A DNA stretch of 64,000 nt from positions 2,108,001 through 2,172,000 of the forward strand of contig OZ220216.1 in assembly GCA_964291505.2 (NCBI GenBank), given 5' to 3'. The translations under genes were made by a program, and so were the position numbers. Origin of the DNA: Kistimonas sp964291505. GTDB lineage: Bacteria; Pseudomonadota; Gammaproteobacteria; Pseudomonadales; Endozoicomonadaceae. Shown in pieces: positions 54,201-62,255 of this stretch (positions are counted from its first letter, which is position 1; each line of letters starts with the position of its first letter). The notes under the pieces were generated by a model. That model saw only the letters and a list, made by a program, of their open reading frames with translations. It did no database searches and was not told the origin of the DNA.

Positions 54201-56348
54201 GCCGGGTACGACGCCATTACCGTCACCCGACAGACAGACCTCTACCGGAAAATGCTCAGCCAGACCGGTGATGACCTGATCAGCGAGTTCAACGCCTTTA
54301 ACGGTGAATGGCTACTGAAGATGGTGACCGAACGGGAAACCGAGCGAAAAGGCAAACAGGGCATTATCGGCGCCTGGAAACTGGTCAGCTGCCTGCTGGC
54401 AGGATCCGACATTACCTGGGTTCCGCTCTCTGTGGGCGAAATGGTGCGGGTTGCCGGCAATATCGGCCTGAACATGAAAGACAGCGATTTTGCCCGCTAC
54501 CATAAAAACCCCAACAACCGCGGCAAGATGTCTGACGACATCCTGTTTGTGGGCTTCCAGGACAACCACCTCTACCTGTTGCCGGTGGAAGTGAAAACCG
54601 GTCAGCACGGTAGCAGCTCCCTGGAAAACGCACGGGAACAGGCCCGCGCGCTGGGCGAATACCTGACCGTCGGCCTGTTTGGGCCGGAAACCCTGGCAGG
54701 CCGTCTCTATCGCAGCCTGCTGATGCGCCAGGTACTGCTGCAGATCGAAAAATACCAGCTCTACAATGTGTTTGATACCGACTATTTCCGCCCCATTCTG
54801 GATCATCGGGAACACTGGCTCGGTGGTGATTACAAGCTCGGCAGCCTGAACGATTACCCGGCCGGCCTGGTAGTCGCACACCTGGATGGCGAAGGCGTTT
54901 ACCAGACTCAGACTGAACAGTTTGACGATATTCTGCAGCTGGAGATCCCCATCAGCTACCTGGAGATGCTGGTCAACCAGCCGCTGAAAACCTTGAAACC
55001 CAAGCTGATCGACGAGAACAAGCTGCATATCGACAAACGCTGGTTTATGGGCGAAGCGCTGGCTTCCAGCACGTATCAGCCTCCGGTTGAAGCGGCAGAT
55101 GAAGAAACGCCGGAAAGCGCAGACGAGACATCAGCTGACGCCGTCACACCCGAGCTGCCCTCAGAAACAGACAATACGCCAGCGCAAACAACGGTTGAAA
55201 CCGACAGCAGCAACAAGGCTGCCATGAAGCTGCAGTTTGGCACGGAAGTGATGAGCGGCCAGCCAGCCTTCTGGGAAGTGACCAATACCGAGAAAATTCT
55301 CAACCCCAACACCGCCATCATCGGCACCATGGGGACGGGAAAAACCCAGTTCACCAAGAGCCTGATCACCCAGTTGGTGCGAGAGCAGGACAAGAATGTG
55401 GATGGTCTGCCACTGGGCATCCTGATTCTGGACTACAAGGCAGACTACATTAAGGACGATTTCGTCAAGGCCACCAACGCCAAGGTGTTCGATCTCTATA
55501 ATCTGCCGTTTAACCCGCTGGCCCTGTTTGGGAATAAACCGATGTTGCCGGTGCACACCGCCAACCTGTTCCGGTCCACCCTGTGCACAGCCTTCAACCT
55601 GGGGCCGAAACAGCAGAACAAAGTCCGCAACCTGGTGATGGATGCTTACGACAAAGCCGGCATCAAACCGCAGGACCCGACCACCTGGAGCCGCCCGGCG
55701 CCCACCATCCAGCAGGTGTGGGATATTTTTGAGGCGGAAGAAAAGGTCGAACGGGATACCCTCTATGCCGCGCTGGATGACCTGATCAGCTTTCAGATTT
55801 TTGAAAGCCAGCCAGAAAACACCCAGTCACTCTATGACATGGTGAATGGTGTGACGGTGATCAACCTTTCCGGGTATGACCCGAAGATCCAGAACCTGGT
55901 GGTGGCGATTACCCTGGATATTTTCTACAACCAGATGCACCAGCAGGGCAGCTCAAAGATTGACGGCAAATACCGCCAGCTGACCAAGTTTGTACTGGTG
56001 GATGAAGCCGACAACTTTATGCGCCAGGACTTTACCAGCCTGCGCATGCTGCTGAAGGAAGGCCGGGAGTTCGGAGTGGGCACCATTCTCTCTACCCAGG
56101 AACTAGACCATTTCCGTACCGATGACAATGACTTCTCCAGCTATATCAATACCTGGGTGATTCATAAGGTCTCGAAGCTGAAGCGGCAGGATATTCAGGC
56201 GATCTTCAATAGCTCCGGAAAAGCGGAAGAAGAGCGGATTATGGGGCAGATTCTGGAGTTGGAGAAACATCGTTCAATTTATGTTGGCGGGAAAGACAAA
56301 CCGAAGAAAATTCAAGATTTAGCATTTTGGGAGTTAATTAAAAAATAA
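51234..56348 (+). CDS. dptH: DNA phosphorothioation-dependent restriction protein DptH
   Basis: 1704 residues from ATG 51234 (GGAG 11 nt upstream); a GTG seven codons earlier is possible. The C-terminal third is a HerA/FtsK-like ATPase with Walker A GTMGTGKT at about 1364-1371 and Walker B FVLVDEADNF (Asp1590-Glu1591). Around 1090 there is a segment GQFELT-free but nuclease-like: DILFVGFQDNHLYLLPVEVKTGQ, where E-V-K is the PD-(D/E)xK pattern expected for DNA cutting. A Glu/Asp/Thr-rich linker (about 1285-1325) separates the two. It is the largest subunit of the restriction complex. The TAA overlaps the ATG of the next gene. Confidence 0.92.
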   Translation: MSAAQFEHFLVRQLTEWLDNRISAGSRYQFQSPDSDNTHRLFIALKDLATGIINFKDVELPYVTINGVKLVCVAHAESREQLPEGFNENYISMLRDEIAGRTGPLEGCALLIIHNSLLDTLINSADNLATPGAIWATETVQQRIDDLINSQPKQNRVLACLLQWQAEQLSEEGGSMFGFRKLFQSITAGDEPDLTELGLLPDHSIAEMTSDAQINRRLKENRKLFNEIDTVVHHFPEELTERLPDLGEKFIKEHFQKAETGHWQSVDFTDYSDEINKQRNQQLEYSNTESESCALIGPRNKKETGAGPRDKHLIIVVPEAQDWFDLKLTFLGSSLDKDQITLQHNKTLTGQQASLIKVAGSKNRNVSLRAPFTGEPVYFTLKTNRPITKECYAFSVLVLREDDFHLADIENKFLVNARQQCLTLQTEDHELLINPTCSDTCHLKENDKAINAFEYGVINYQTLYEESDIVTFSVTSGDNQLVFNIEGEASQETLSLPLLMNADRFNLLFNDNYNGQLLSNKGKVVLDNRENKVVGRRLSLLQREEAFIEKNLITQGSHAANADQLEVDAPEIYRAWRELVTYLQRKKTLLSLASWGPELTALVRQYVSACLNDLNAIPLNHSLSDANRRIIRLGQAEFEGKQWFSPFHPLVLAYYLKLVNAIKADSANRSFKDLPPVTRKRLNPKGLLPYIFDTEHDFSYVQTVEDNPFWLEIVPQEKTSYSFVSKLVRGKVEEFVKTFRELFRQVDDAPLIINSVNNSDNHEIFTGLLEYYKTHLTESHHIHVNLYDDALCETEFDRFAEMGAYDQIKLAYNLDKGTKNRENADTVIDLLRTRLSFSKFRHEDVDSQAYAHLSFFKNNQKIQRVSSDIDEHISGVACDGLLNGEASSSENASYLTAFGLRHIETTDEPHLALARLYGRLMQPCQVVNEQYHKRSSIGLAVSDQFRALLERSYASSLWTTIIDPKVTLDFFRQEQNLILIHYSDQYTNSAGYDAITVTRQTDLYRKMLSQTGDDLISEFNAFNGEWLLKMVTERETERKGKQGIIGAWKLVSCLLAGSDITWVPLSVGEMVRVAGNIGLNMKDSDFARYHKNPNNRGKMSDDILFVGFQDNHLYLLPVEVKTGQHGSSSLENAREQARALGEYLTVGLFGPETLAGRLYRSLLMRQVLLQIEKYQLYNVFDTDYFRPILDHREHWLGGDYKLGSLNDYPAGLVVAHLDGEGVYQTQTEQFDDILQLEIPISYLEMLVNQPLKTLKPKLIDENKLHIDKRWFMGEALASSTYQPPVEAADEETPESADETSADAVTPELPSETDNTPAQTTVETDSSNKAAMKLQFGTEVMSGQPAFWEVTNTEKILNPNTAIIGTMGTGKTQFTKSLITQLVREQDKNVDGLPLGILILDYKADYIKDDFVKATNAKVFDLYNLPFNPLALFGNKPMLPVHTANLFRSTLCTAFNLGPKQQNKVRNLVMDAYDKAGIKPQDPTTWSRPAPTIQQVWDIFEAEEKVERDTLYAALDDLISFQIFESQPENTQSLYDMVNGVTVINLSGYDPKIQNLVVAITLDIFYNQMHQQGSSKIDGKYRQLTKFVLVDEADNFMRQDFTSLRMLLKEGREFGVGTILSTQELDHFRTDDNDFSSYINTWVIHKVSKLKRQDIQAIFNSSGKAEEERIMGQILELEKHRSIYVGGKDKPKKIQDLAFWELIKK

Positions 56349-57193
56349 TGGAACTGGATTTAAACGTATGGAAGCGTGGCAGCCAACGAGCGGTTCATAA
56401 ACCGCTCCTTCTGCTGTATGTGCTGTCACAGTATCAGAAAGGGCATGATCGCTTTTTCACATACAAAGAGATTGATAAGCCAATACGTGATTTATTAATT
56501 GAATTTGGCCCATTCCGAAAGTCGCATCATCCAGAGTACCCTTTCTGGCGGTTGCAAAATGACGGCATATGGGAATTAAAAAACCATGAAAAAGTTGAAC
56601 TGCGAAAAGGAAACACTGACGCAAAAAAATCAGAACTCCTTAAGCACAACGTGATTGGCGGACTAACTCAAAAAGAGTTCAAAATCATTATTAAAAACCG
56701 AATAAATATAGCTCAAACAATTGGCGAACTGCTAGAAACTTATTTTTCTGAAACAATACATAAGGATATCATTGAAAAGTTAAATATTAGCGAATATGTG
56801 AGAAAACCTCTCAAGCGCAACCCCAACTTTCGCCACAACGTTTTAACTGCATATAGTTATAAGTGCGCACTCTGTGGATTTGACTGTCGTCTTGGGCACA
56901 CCCCAATAGGGATTGAAGCCGCTCATATAAAGTGGCATCAATTTAGCGGACCATCAACAACAAATAATGGTATAGCCATGTGCTCCACCCATCACAAATC
57001 ATTTGACAGAGGCGTTTTCACCATTTCAGAAAACTTCGAAATAATACTAAGTAAGAATGCATATGGTGGAGAAACATTTAAAGCACTATTCATAGAAAAA
57101 AATAAAAATCCAATTAGTCTGCCAGCAAACGAATCTGATATGCCAGACGCAGAATTCCTCAACTGGCACAAAGAAAACATTTTCAGAAACTAA
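56348..57193 (+). CDS. sulfur-binding-domain-type HNH endonuclease (candidate phosphorothioate-dependent restriction enzyme)
   Basis: 281 residues. The N-terminal half (VHKPLLLLYVLSQYQKG, FGPFRKSHHPEYPFWRLQ, NDGIWEL) matches the sulfur-binding domain of enzymes related to ScoMcrA that recognise phosphorothioate DNA. The C-terminal half is an HNH nuclease: zinc ligands Cys173, Cys176, Cys212 and His215, with His193, Asn207 and His216 as the H-N-H. The ATG shares an A with the dptH stop (TAATG), so it is co-expressed with dptFGH. Known enzymes of this type cut DNA that carries phosphorothioates, so its presence beside the modification genes is paradoxical (see findings). From here the DNA becomes AT-rich. 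Confidence 0.85.
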   Translation: MELDLNVWKRGSQRAVHKPLLLLYVLSQYQKGHDRFFTYKEIDKPIRDLLIEFGPFRKSHHPEYPFWRLQNDGIWELKNHEKVELRKGNTDAKKSELLKHNVIGGLTQKEFKIIIKNRINIAQTIGELLETYFSETIHKDIIEKLNISEYVRKPLKRNPNFRHNVLTAYSYKCALCGFDCRLGHTPIGIEAAHIKWHQFSGPSTTNNGIAMCSTHHKSFDRGVFTISENFEIILSKNAYGGETFKALFIEKNKNPISLPANESDMPDAEFLNWHKENIFRN

Positions 57194-57195
57194 AA

Positions 57196-58022
57196 ATGAA
57201 AGAGTCAAAAACAAACAAACCAGTCCTGATCACTAGTATAACTATAGTAATGTTTGCAATAATATTTGCGCTAATTACAATTAATGAATATCGATCAGTC
57301 TTTAATGGAAAATACTCAGACAGTCATGAAGCCTGGGGTACATTTGGAGATTTCATTGGGGGAACACTAAATCCAGCATTCAGCTTTTTATCATTACTAG
57401 CTATTCTTGGCGCTTTATATATGCAGTCAAGAGAATTATCTCACTCTACAAAAGCTTTACGTGAGCAAAGTAATCACCTAGAGACGCAGGCCTTCGAAAG
57501 CACATTCTTTTCACTAATAAACCTGAACAATGAAAACATTAAATCATTAGAGTTAAACGAAACAGAAGACTATTCCACCACTGGACGCGACGTATTCAGG
57601 ATCATGATAAAAAGACTAGATCAGACCTATAACAGGATAAAAACAGAGAAGAACACAGACGAATTAAAAAATATCAAAAATAGCTATGCAAGCTTTTACT
57701 CAAAAAATCAAAAAATCAAAAAATTATTGGCCACTACATCAGAACCACAAACGAAGTATTAAATTACATTGCAGATTACGAAAACAAAAACCAGAATGAT
57801 ATGCAGCCACGAGCTAGCGAAAGGTATTGGAAAATAGTTAGAGCGCAACTTACAACAAACGAGCTTATAATAATTTTTTATCACTCAATATCACAAAATG
57901 ACTTTATTGAATTCGAAAAAATCCGAAATAAAAATATGTTTAAAAACTTGGAAATGAATGATTTCACCTTAGACAGTTCACACTTCAATTTTTTAACAAA
58001 AGGAACTAACAATGCCAATTAA
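57196..58022 (+). pseudogene. PutAbiC-type phage abortive-infection gene, split by an 8-bp repeat; candidate phase-variable
   Basis: The first frame (57196-57762, 188 residues) has two membrane helices (PVLITSITIVMFAIIFALI and LNPAFSFLSLLAILGALYM) and the linker AFESTFFSLINLNNENI, as in putative abortive-infection proteins of the PutAbiC family. It leaves register in three TCAAAAAA copies. The second frame (to 58022) continues the family: HYIRTTNEVLNYIADY, then RYWKIVRAQLTTNELIIIFYHSIS. With two copies the joined protein is 272 residues and reads SKNQKIIGHYIRTT across the joint. Members are thought to kill or arrest the infected cell from the membrane. It starts 2 bp after the HNH gene and its end overlaps the next gene by 11 bp. 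Confidence 0.85.
57700..57723. repeat. (TCAAAAAA)3 tandem repeat at the frame break of the abortive-infection gene
   Basis: Three perfect 8-bp copies, 57700-57707, 57708-57715 and 57716-57723. Eight is 2 modulo 3, so each gain or loss changes the frame: 3 copies stop at 57762, 2 or 5 copies read through. Located exactly where the family homology changes frame. Confidence 0.92.
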
Positions 58023-59816
58023 TCCAAGCCAAAAACTTTCAACAAACTCAATAAATATCGGTGAACTATTCAAGTCTAGATATTTCGAAATACCCACTAA
58101 CCAACGAGAATATCGATGGGAGGAAGAGCAGATAAAGAAACTTTGGGATGATTTAATCTGTACACTTCGAAATGATAACGAAGAGACTGAGACTCACGGC
58201 CACTTTCTTGGCGCAATTGTTGTCATTGGCAATGAAAACTCTTTTGAACACTCAAGACTTCAAGTTATTGATGGCCAACAACGTTTAACAACCTTAACGA
58301 TTCTAGCTGAATGTTTACGTCAGCACATTGATGATATAATCGACAGAAAGCAAAGAAAACGACTAGATCACATTCTTACAGAATGTATAATGTCACCTAA
58401 TGCAAATAATGCACCAAGGGTACAATTAAATCATGCAGACGAATTTTACCAAAACAGTTTAATAGAGAATGAAACATATGAGGATAAACAAAAATATTGG
58501 AAAGAACATCAAAATAAAAAAAGTGAAGTAGAGATAAACATAAAAAATACTTTTTCCTTTTTCCTTTTTCCTTTTTCCACAAACAAATAACTGAATATCT
58601 TGACACTCCGTGCAAGGACGAGAAATCTGACAAAATTAGAGATTTAATTGAAACACTGACAGATGGCTTTTATTTATTAGTTGTCAGAACAGAAGTACTT
58701 TGGTTAGCTTATCGATTGTTTGAGACTTTAAATGAACGAGGTTTAGATTTATCACAGGCAGACCTAATAAAAAACAAACTACTCGAACACGCAAAAGAAG
58801 AAGGTGAAAAATCAGTAGACCGGATTTCAAAACAATGGACAGATATCTTAACCAACTATGAAGAACAATCACCTAAAAAACTAGAATTACCTCAAATAAT
58901 ACAGTTTTCCTATACATATAGACACAAATTAGTGAAAAAAGAGGAAATATTTGAAACTATCTCAAAAAACCTCAACACTGGAGTTGTAGATACTAAAGAA
59001 TTAACAAGTCAGTTTAGAGCAGACTCGAAAAACTGGCGCACATTTCTTTTAGGTGATTTGCCTAACTGGTCCAAGGAAATAGAAGAAATTCAATACGCAA
59101 TATTCGATCCTCTATGGAAGTCGCATTGTACTCCATTCATAATGGCAACTTTTGATTTATTTTCCGATGAAATAGACGAGTTAAAGAAGTACCTGAAATT
59201 ATGTGAAAATTTCCTTTTCAGGGAAGGATTAATCGGCAAAGCCTCTGTATCCTCTCTGCAAGAAGTATTCTCAATTGCATCACACATACTAAAAAGCGAG
59301 AAAAACCTAGACTCTGTAGCCCGACATTTCAAAGAAAACAGTTCAGATATCATGTTCACTGATTTATTCAAAACATTCAAAATAACCAATATGAAACAAG
59401 GATTTTACATCACATGGAAACTTGAAAAAAACTTATCTAGCAAGTTAGACTTCCGACCTGCTGATTTAAATGCTGCTCAGCATTTAGAATATATAATGCC
59501 AAAAAAACCAAATTCAGACTGGAATGAAATCGAAAAGGAGGAGTCATTCAACCTATACATAAATAGGATCGGAAACCTATTATCAGTACCTAGAAAAACA
59601 ACACAAGAACTAAAACACTTCTCTTTCAATAAAAAAATATCACCTGAAATAGATATTAGTTACAAAAACTCTAAACTACATCTTCCCAAAGAAATTGCAA
59701 ACAACCAAAATAGCTGGACTAACAATGGAGTATGGGACTTCAGCAGCATTGAAAAACGTCAAAATTACTTAGCAGAAAAATATGCCGGTAAAATATGGTC
59801 GTTAGATATAAAATAA
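58012..59816 (+). pseudogene. DUF262/DUF1524 (GmrSD-like) defence gene, split by a 7-bp repeat; candidate phase-variable
   Basis: The first frame (58012-58590) holds the DUF262 NTPase-like domain: FEIPTNQREYRWEEEQIKKLWDDL and VIDGQQRLTTLTIL. It runs into four TTTTTCC copies and stops at 58588-58590. In the other frame the sequence continues FFHKQITEYLDTPCKD, then LFETLNERGLDLSQADLIKNKLL, and ends with a DUF1524-like domain (about 250-366 of the second part: YINRIGNLLSV, then NGVWDFSSIEKRQNYLAEKYAGKIW). Two copies give a 596-residue protein, five give 603. GmrSD-type proteins restrict modified phage DNA. In the DUF1524 motif the usual E-H-I-x-P reads EYIMP (Tyr codon 59490-59492). A TTG at 58716 could start the second part alone. 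Confidence 0.85.
58551..58578. repeat. (TTTTTCC)4 tandem repeat at the frame break of the DUF262 gene
   Basis: Four perfect 7-bp copies. Seven is 1 modulo 3; with 4 copies the frame ends 10 bp later, with 2 or 5 copies the upstream and downstream frames are joined. The repeat codes SFFLFPF-type hydrophobic residues. Confidence 0.93.
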
Positions 59817-59831
59817 TAAATAGGCTACTAA

Positions 59832-59879
59832 ATACATAAGCAACACCCAACCAACTTAAAAAAGTACTTGCTTATGTAT
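59832..59879. terminator. long inverted repeat between convergent defence operons
   Basis: ATACATAAGCAA and TTGCTTATGTAT form a 12-bp perfect stem with a 24-nt loop, 16 bp past the DUF262 stop. Position suits a bidirectional terminator for the two operons that meet here. Confidence 0.5.
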
Positions 59880-59887
59880 ATTCTTGT

Positions 59888-59914
59888 GGAGGTGGCTTAT
59901 GCCACACTCCTTTT
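59888..59914 (+). terminator. hairpin with T-run, plus direction
   Basis: GGAGGTGGC-ttat-GCCAC-a-CTCC (one-base bulge) is followed by TTTT. It overlaps the last codons of dndE on the other strand. Confidence 0.5.
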
Positions 59915-60250
59915 GAATTTAATTAAAAAGTCACTTAAATTGTTCACACCAGAAAACAAACCAACACCATCATCCACAAGTTGAGCGACAGCCTTTGCCA
60001 AGTCCACAGTTTGATCTTGCTGCCGAATAAGCATGGCATAGGTAGCAGCATACTCACCTAGCAGTGTATTCGTGTTGAACTCCTGCCCATCCTGCGTTGA
60101 GTCAACTCGCTTTTTCAAGGACCCAGACTCCAGAGCATGAGAAATCGCAACTCTAGCGAGAACGTTAGGCGTTAGCCCAGTACGTCCCTTCATCATTGCC
60201 AGCAAATCTGTCGCTTTTTTGGATATACGAATTCTGTTAGGCAACATCAC
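59897..60250 (-). CDS. dndE: DNA sulfur modification protein DndE
   Basis: 117 residues: LPNRIRISKKATDLLAMMKGRTGLTPNVLARVAISHAL is the DndE signature and LLGEYAATYAMLIRQQ follows. DndE is a small DNA-binding subunit of the DndCDE sulfur-insertion complex. Start overlaps the dndD stop by 14 bp; the Met at 60247 is an equal choice. It converges on the DUF262 gene. Confidence 0.93.
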   Translation of the reverse strand: MMLPNRIRISKKATDLLAMMKGRTGLTPNVLARVAISHALESGSLKKRVDSTQDGQEFNTNTLLGEYAATYAMLIRQQDQTVDLAKAVAQLVDDGVGLFSGVNNLSDFLIKFKRSVA

Positions 60251-62255
60251 ACACTACCTCTTGCTCTTCCTCCAGCTGACTGCCAAAGTATCGTTTCTCC
60301 AGAAACTCTGAATTGCCCTCTTCCGGGAAATACTGCACTTCGTAGATATGAGAAATATGGGGTGACAGGATCTTGTAATAATCCTTATCAATCTCAGTAT
60401 CCGTAGACAGGATGATGACCTGATGGCTGGCCGTCGGGAAATAGTTTTCCACCAGTTTGGCCCGGTGTTTACTGTCCAGACGTCCCAATGGCGTATCAAT
60501 AATAACTGGCAGTTTTCTACCGGAGGTCTTGGCCAGGGCTTCCAGAATAGCGATAGCAAAAATCTGCTTTTCACCGGCTGACAACTGCTGCTTATTGATC
60601 TCTTTGCCAGATTTATCAAACAGTTTGACATTAAAGGTCTTCGGATCAATCTCTGCCCGCAGGCTGATATCGTCTTTACGCGCAAGCCGGCTAAACGTTT
60701 TAACAAACGCCTGCTCCAGTTGCTTCACCTTGTTCTGGGTTGTCTGCTGGGCAAAATCATTCAGTAAATCACGGGAACGGGTTGCCAACAGGTAGGCCTG
60801 GCTGCCAGAAAAGTTGGAGCTGAACTCGCCTTCTTTCTTCTGGATTTTACGCATCAGGTCCATCGCCACGCGAAGGTGCTTTTTGGCCTCTTCCTGAGCA
60901 ATGGCTGCCTTCTTCTCGTATTCACTTTTCTCCGCATTAAGCTGACGAAGTTCATCCAACTCCTGCTGCAGAAACTCTTTATCAGGCGCGCGCTCCAGGT
61001 TTTTGCTGGCCATATCCAGCTCTGCCTGAACGTCTGAGAGTTCTTCTCCAAGACGAGCCATTTGCTCCTGCGCTTGCGGCAACACCTCTTTCACCAAATG
61101 CGCCATGCGCGAGAATTCACGCTCCGAGCAATCATGAATCACATCAATGGCTGCAACCTTGCTGAAAATACTGGCAAAGGCATCGTTAACCGCACTGTCT
61201 ACCTGTTGCGGATTATCAAGCGTCTTGGAAAGTGCTTTTTTCAGCGCATTCAGCTTTTTATTCATTGCCACTTTCAAAAGCTGCTGCTTTTTATACTCAC
61301 TTTCGTTCTCGAGCTGCGTGAGCAAGCTCCCCAGTTGGCCTGCAGCCAATGAGAGCGGGTAAGCGCCCGCCATGCACTCTCTTACCTGGTTTTCGAGCTG
61401 TTTCTTCTTGTCGACCAGACGTTCTATCCGCTGCTGTTCATCAGCCCTGGAACGAGCCCATGCCCCCCCCTTGCTGCTGATAAAGGTTTCCGATTGCCGG
61501 ATATCCGTATCAATTCGCCTGGCAGCATCTAACGCCTGATCCATCTTTTCGCGCGCCTGTTGATAGGTCGCATAGGCTTCCTTGTAATCTTCTTCCAGCC
61601 CCGCAATGGCGACCTGGTAGGTTTCCGGCAACGCAGCTTTGTTCTTTTCCCGCAGGTAAATACTCAAGTCATCCCGCATGCGGTTGATGACATCCAGGCC
61701 TAATAGCTTACGGATTGCTGCACCCAGCGCATGACCAGAGTTATCTTCTGCCAGCTCAGCAATTTTTTCCCCATCAAAAAAGAACAGGTCAGAAACACCG
61801 ATAGGAATCAGTTCATTCAGAAAACCCTGGCATTGTTCATAACTGAGTTCCTTGAGCAGTTCATCATCCCGCTCAATTTTCAGGGTTTCACTGAGTTTGC
61901 CATCAACTTCCCATTCCCGCTTAACCGTATAGCGGCTGACCTCACCTCGGCTGGCATAGCTGAACGTCAAATGGATTTTGGCGGCTTTGGCCTGAACCAG
62001 AGAGTCACGGCTAATATGGATATTCTGTTTAAGGTACTGATGATATTCCTTAATTGAGACTGACCGTCCCAGACTGTGCCGGCCATAAAGTGCCAACCGC
62101 ACGGCGGTTAAGGTTGTGGTCTTGCCCGCCCCGTTCAGTCCGCCAAACAAAATAATGGGCCGTTTGCGCCCTTTACGTACCCGGGGCGCCAACTGAATCG
62201 TCTCTTCCCCTTTAAAGACCCTGAAGTCACAGACGTACAGTTTCTCCAGAATCAT
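60237..62255 (-). CDS. dndD: DNA sulfur modification ATPase DndD
   Basis: 672 residues, SMC/Rad50-like. Walker A GGLNGAGKTT at 38-47, long coiled coils (about 200-500), an ABC-type signature QQLSAGEKQIFAIAIL and Walker B KLPVIIDTPLGRLDSKHR. It supplies ATP-driven DNA handling, probably nicking or strand opening, for sulfur insertion. Four-base overlap with dndC (62252-62255). Confidence 0.95.
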   Translation of the reverse strand: MILEKLYVCDFRVFKGEETIQLAPRVRKGRKRPIILFGGLNGAGKTTTLTAVRLALYGRHSLGRSVSIKEYHQYLKQNIHISRDSLVQAKAAKIHLTFSYASRGEVSRYTVKREWEVDGKLSETLKIERDDELLKELSYEQCQGFLNELIPIGVSDLFFFDGEKIAELAEDNSGHALGAAIRKLLGLDVINRMRDDLSIYLREKNKAALPETYQVAIAGLEEDYKEAYATYQQAREKMDQALDAARRIDTDIRQSETFISSKGGAWARSRADEQQRIERLVDKKKQLENQVRECMAGAYPLSLAAGQLGSLLTQLENESEYKKQQLLKVAMNKKLNALKKALSKTLDNPQQVDSAVNDAFASIFSKVAAIDVIHDCSEREFSRMAHLVKEVLPQAQEQMARLGEELSDVQAELDMASKNLERAPDKEFLQQELDELRQLNAEKSEYEKKAAIAQEEAKKHLRVAMDLMRKIQKKEGEFSSNFSGSQAYLLATRSRDLLNDFAQQTTQNKVKQLEQAFVKTFSRLARKDDISLRAEIDPKTFNVKLFDKSGKEINKQQLSAGEKQIFAIAILEALAKTSGRKLPVIIDTPLGRLDSKHRAKLVENYFPTASHQVIILSTDTEIDKDYYKILSPHISHIYEVQYFPEEGNSEFLEKRYFGSQLEEEQEVVCDVA

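Noticed and set aside
57700..58578. CRISPR-like array from the short repeats
   Set aside because: Repeats are directly adjacent 7-8 bp units without spacers.
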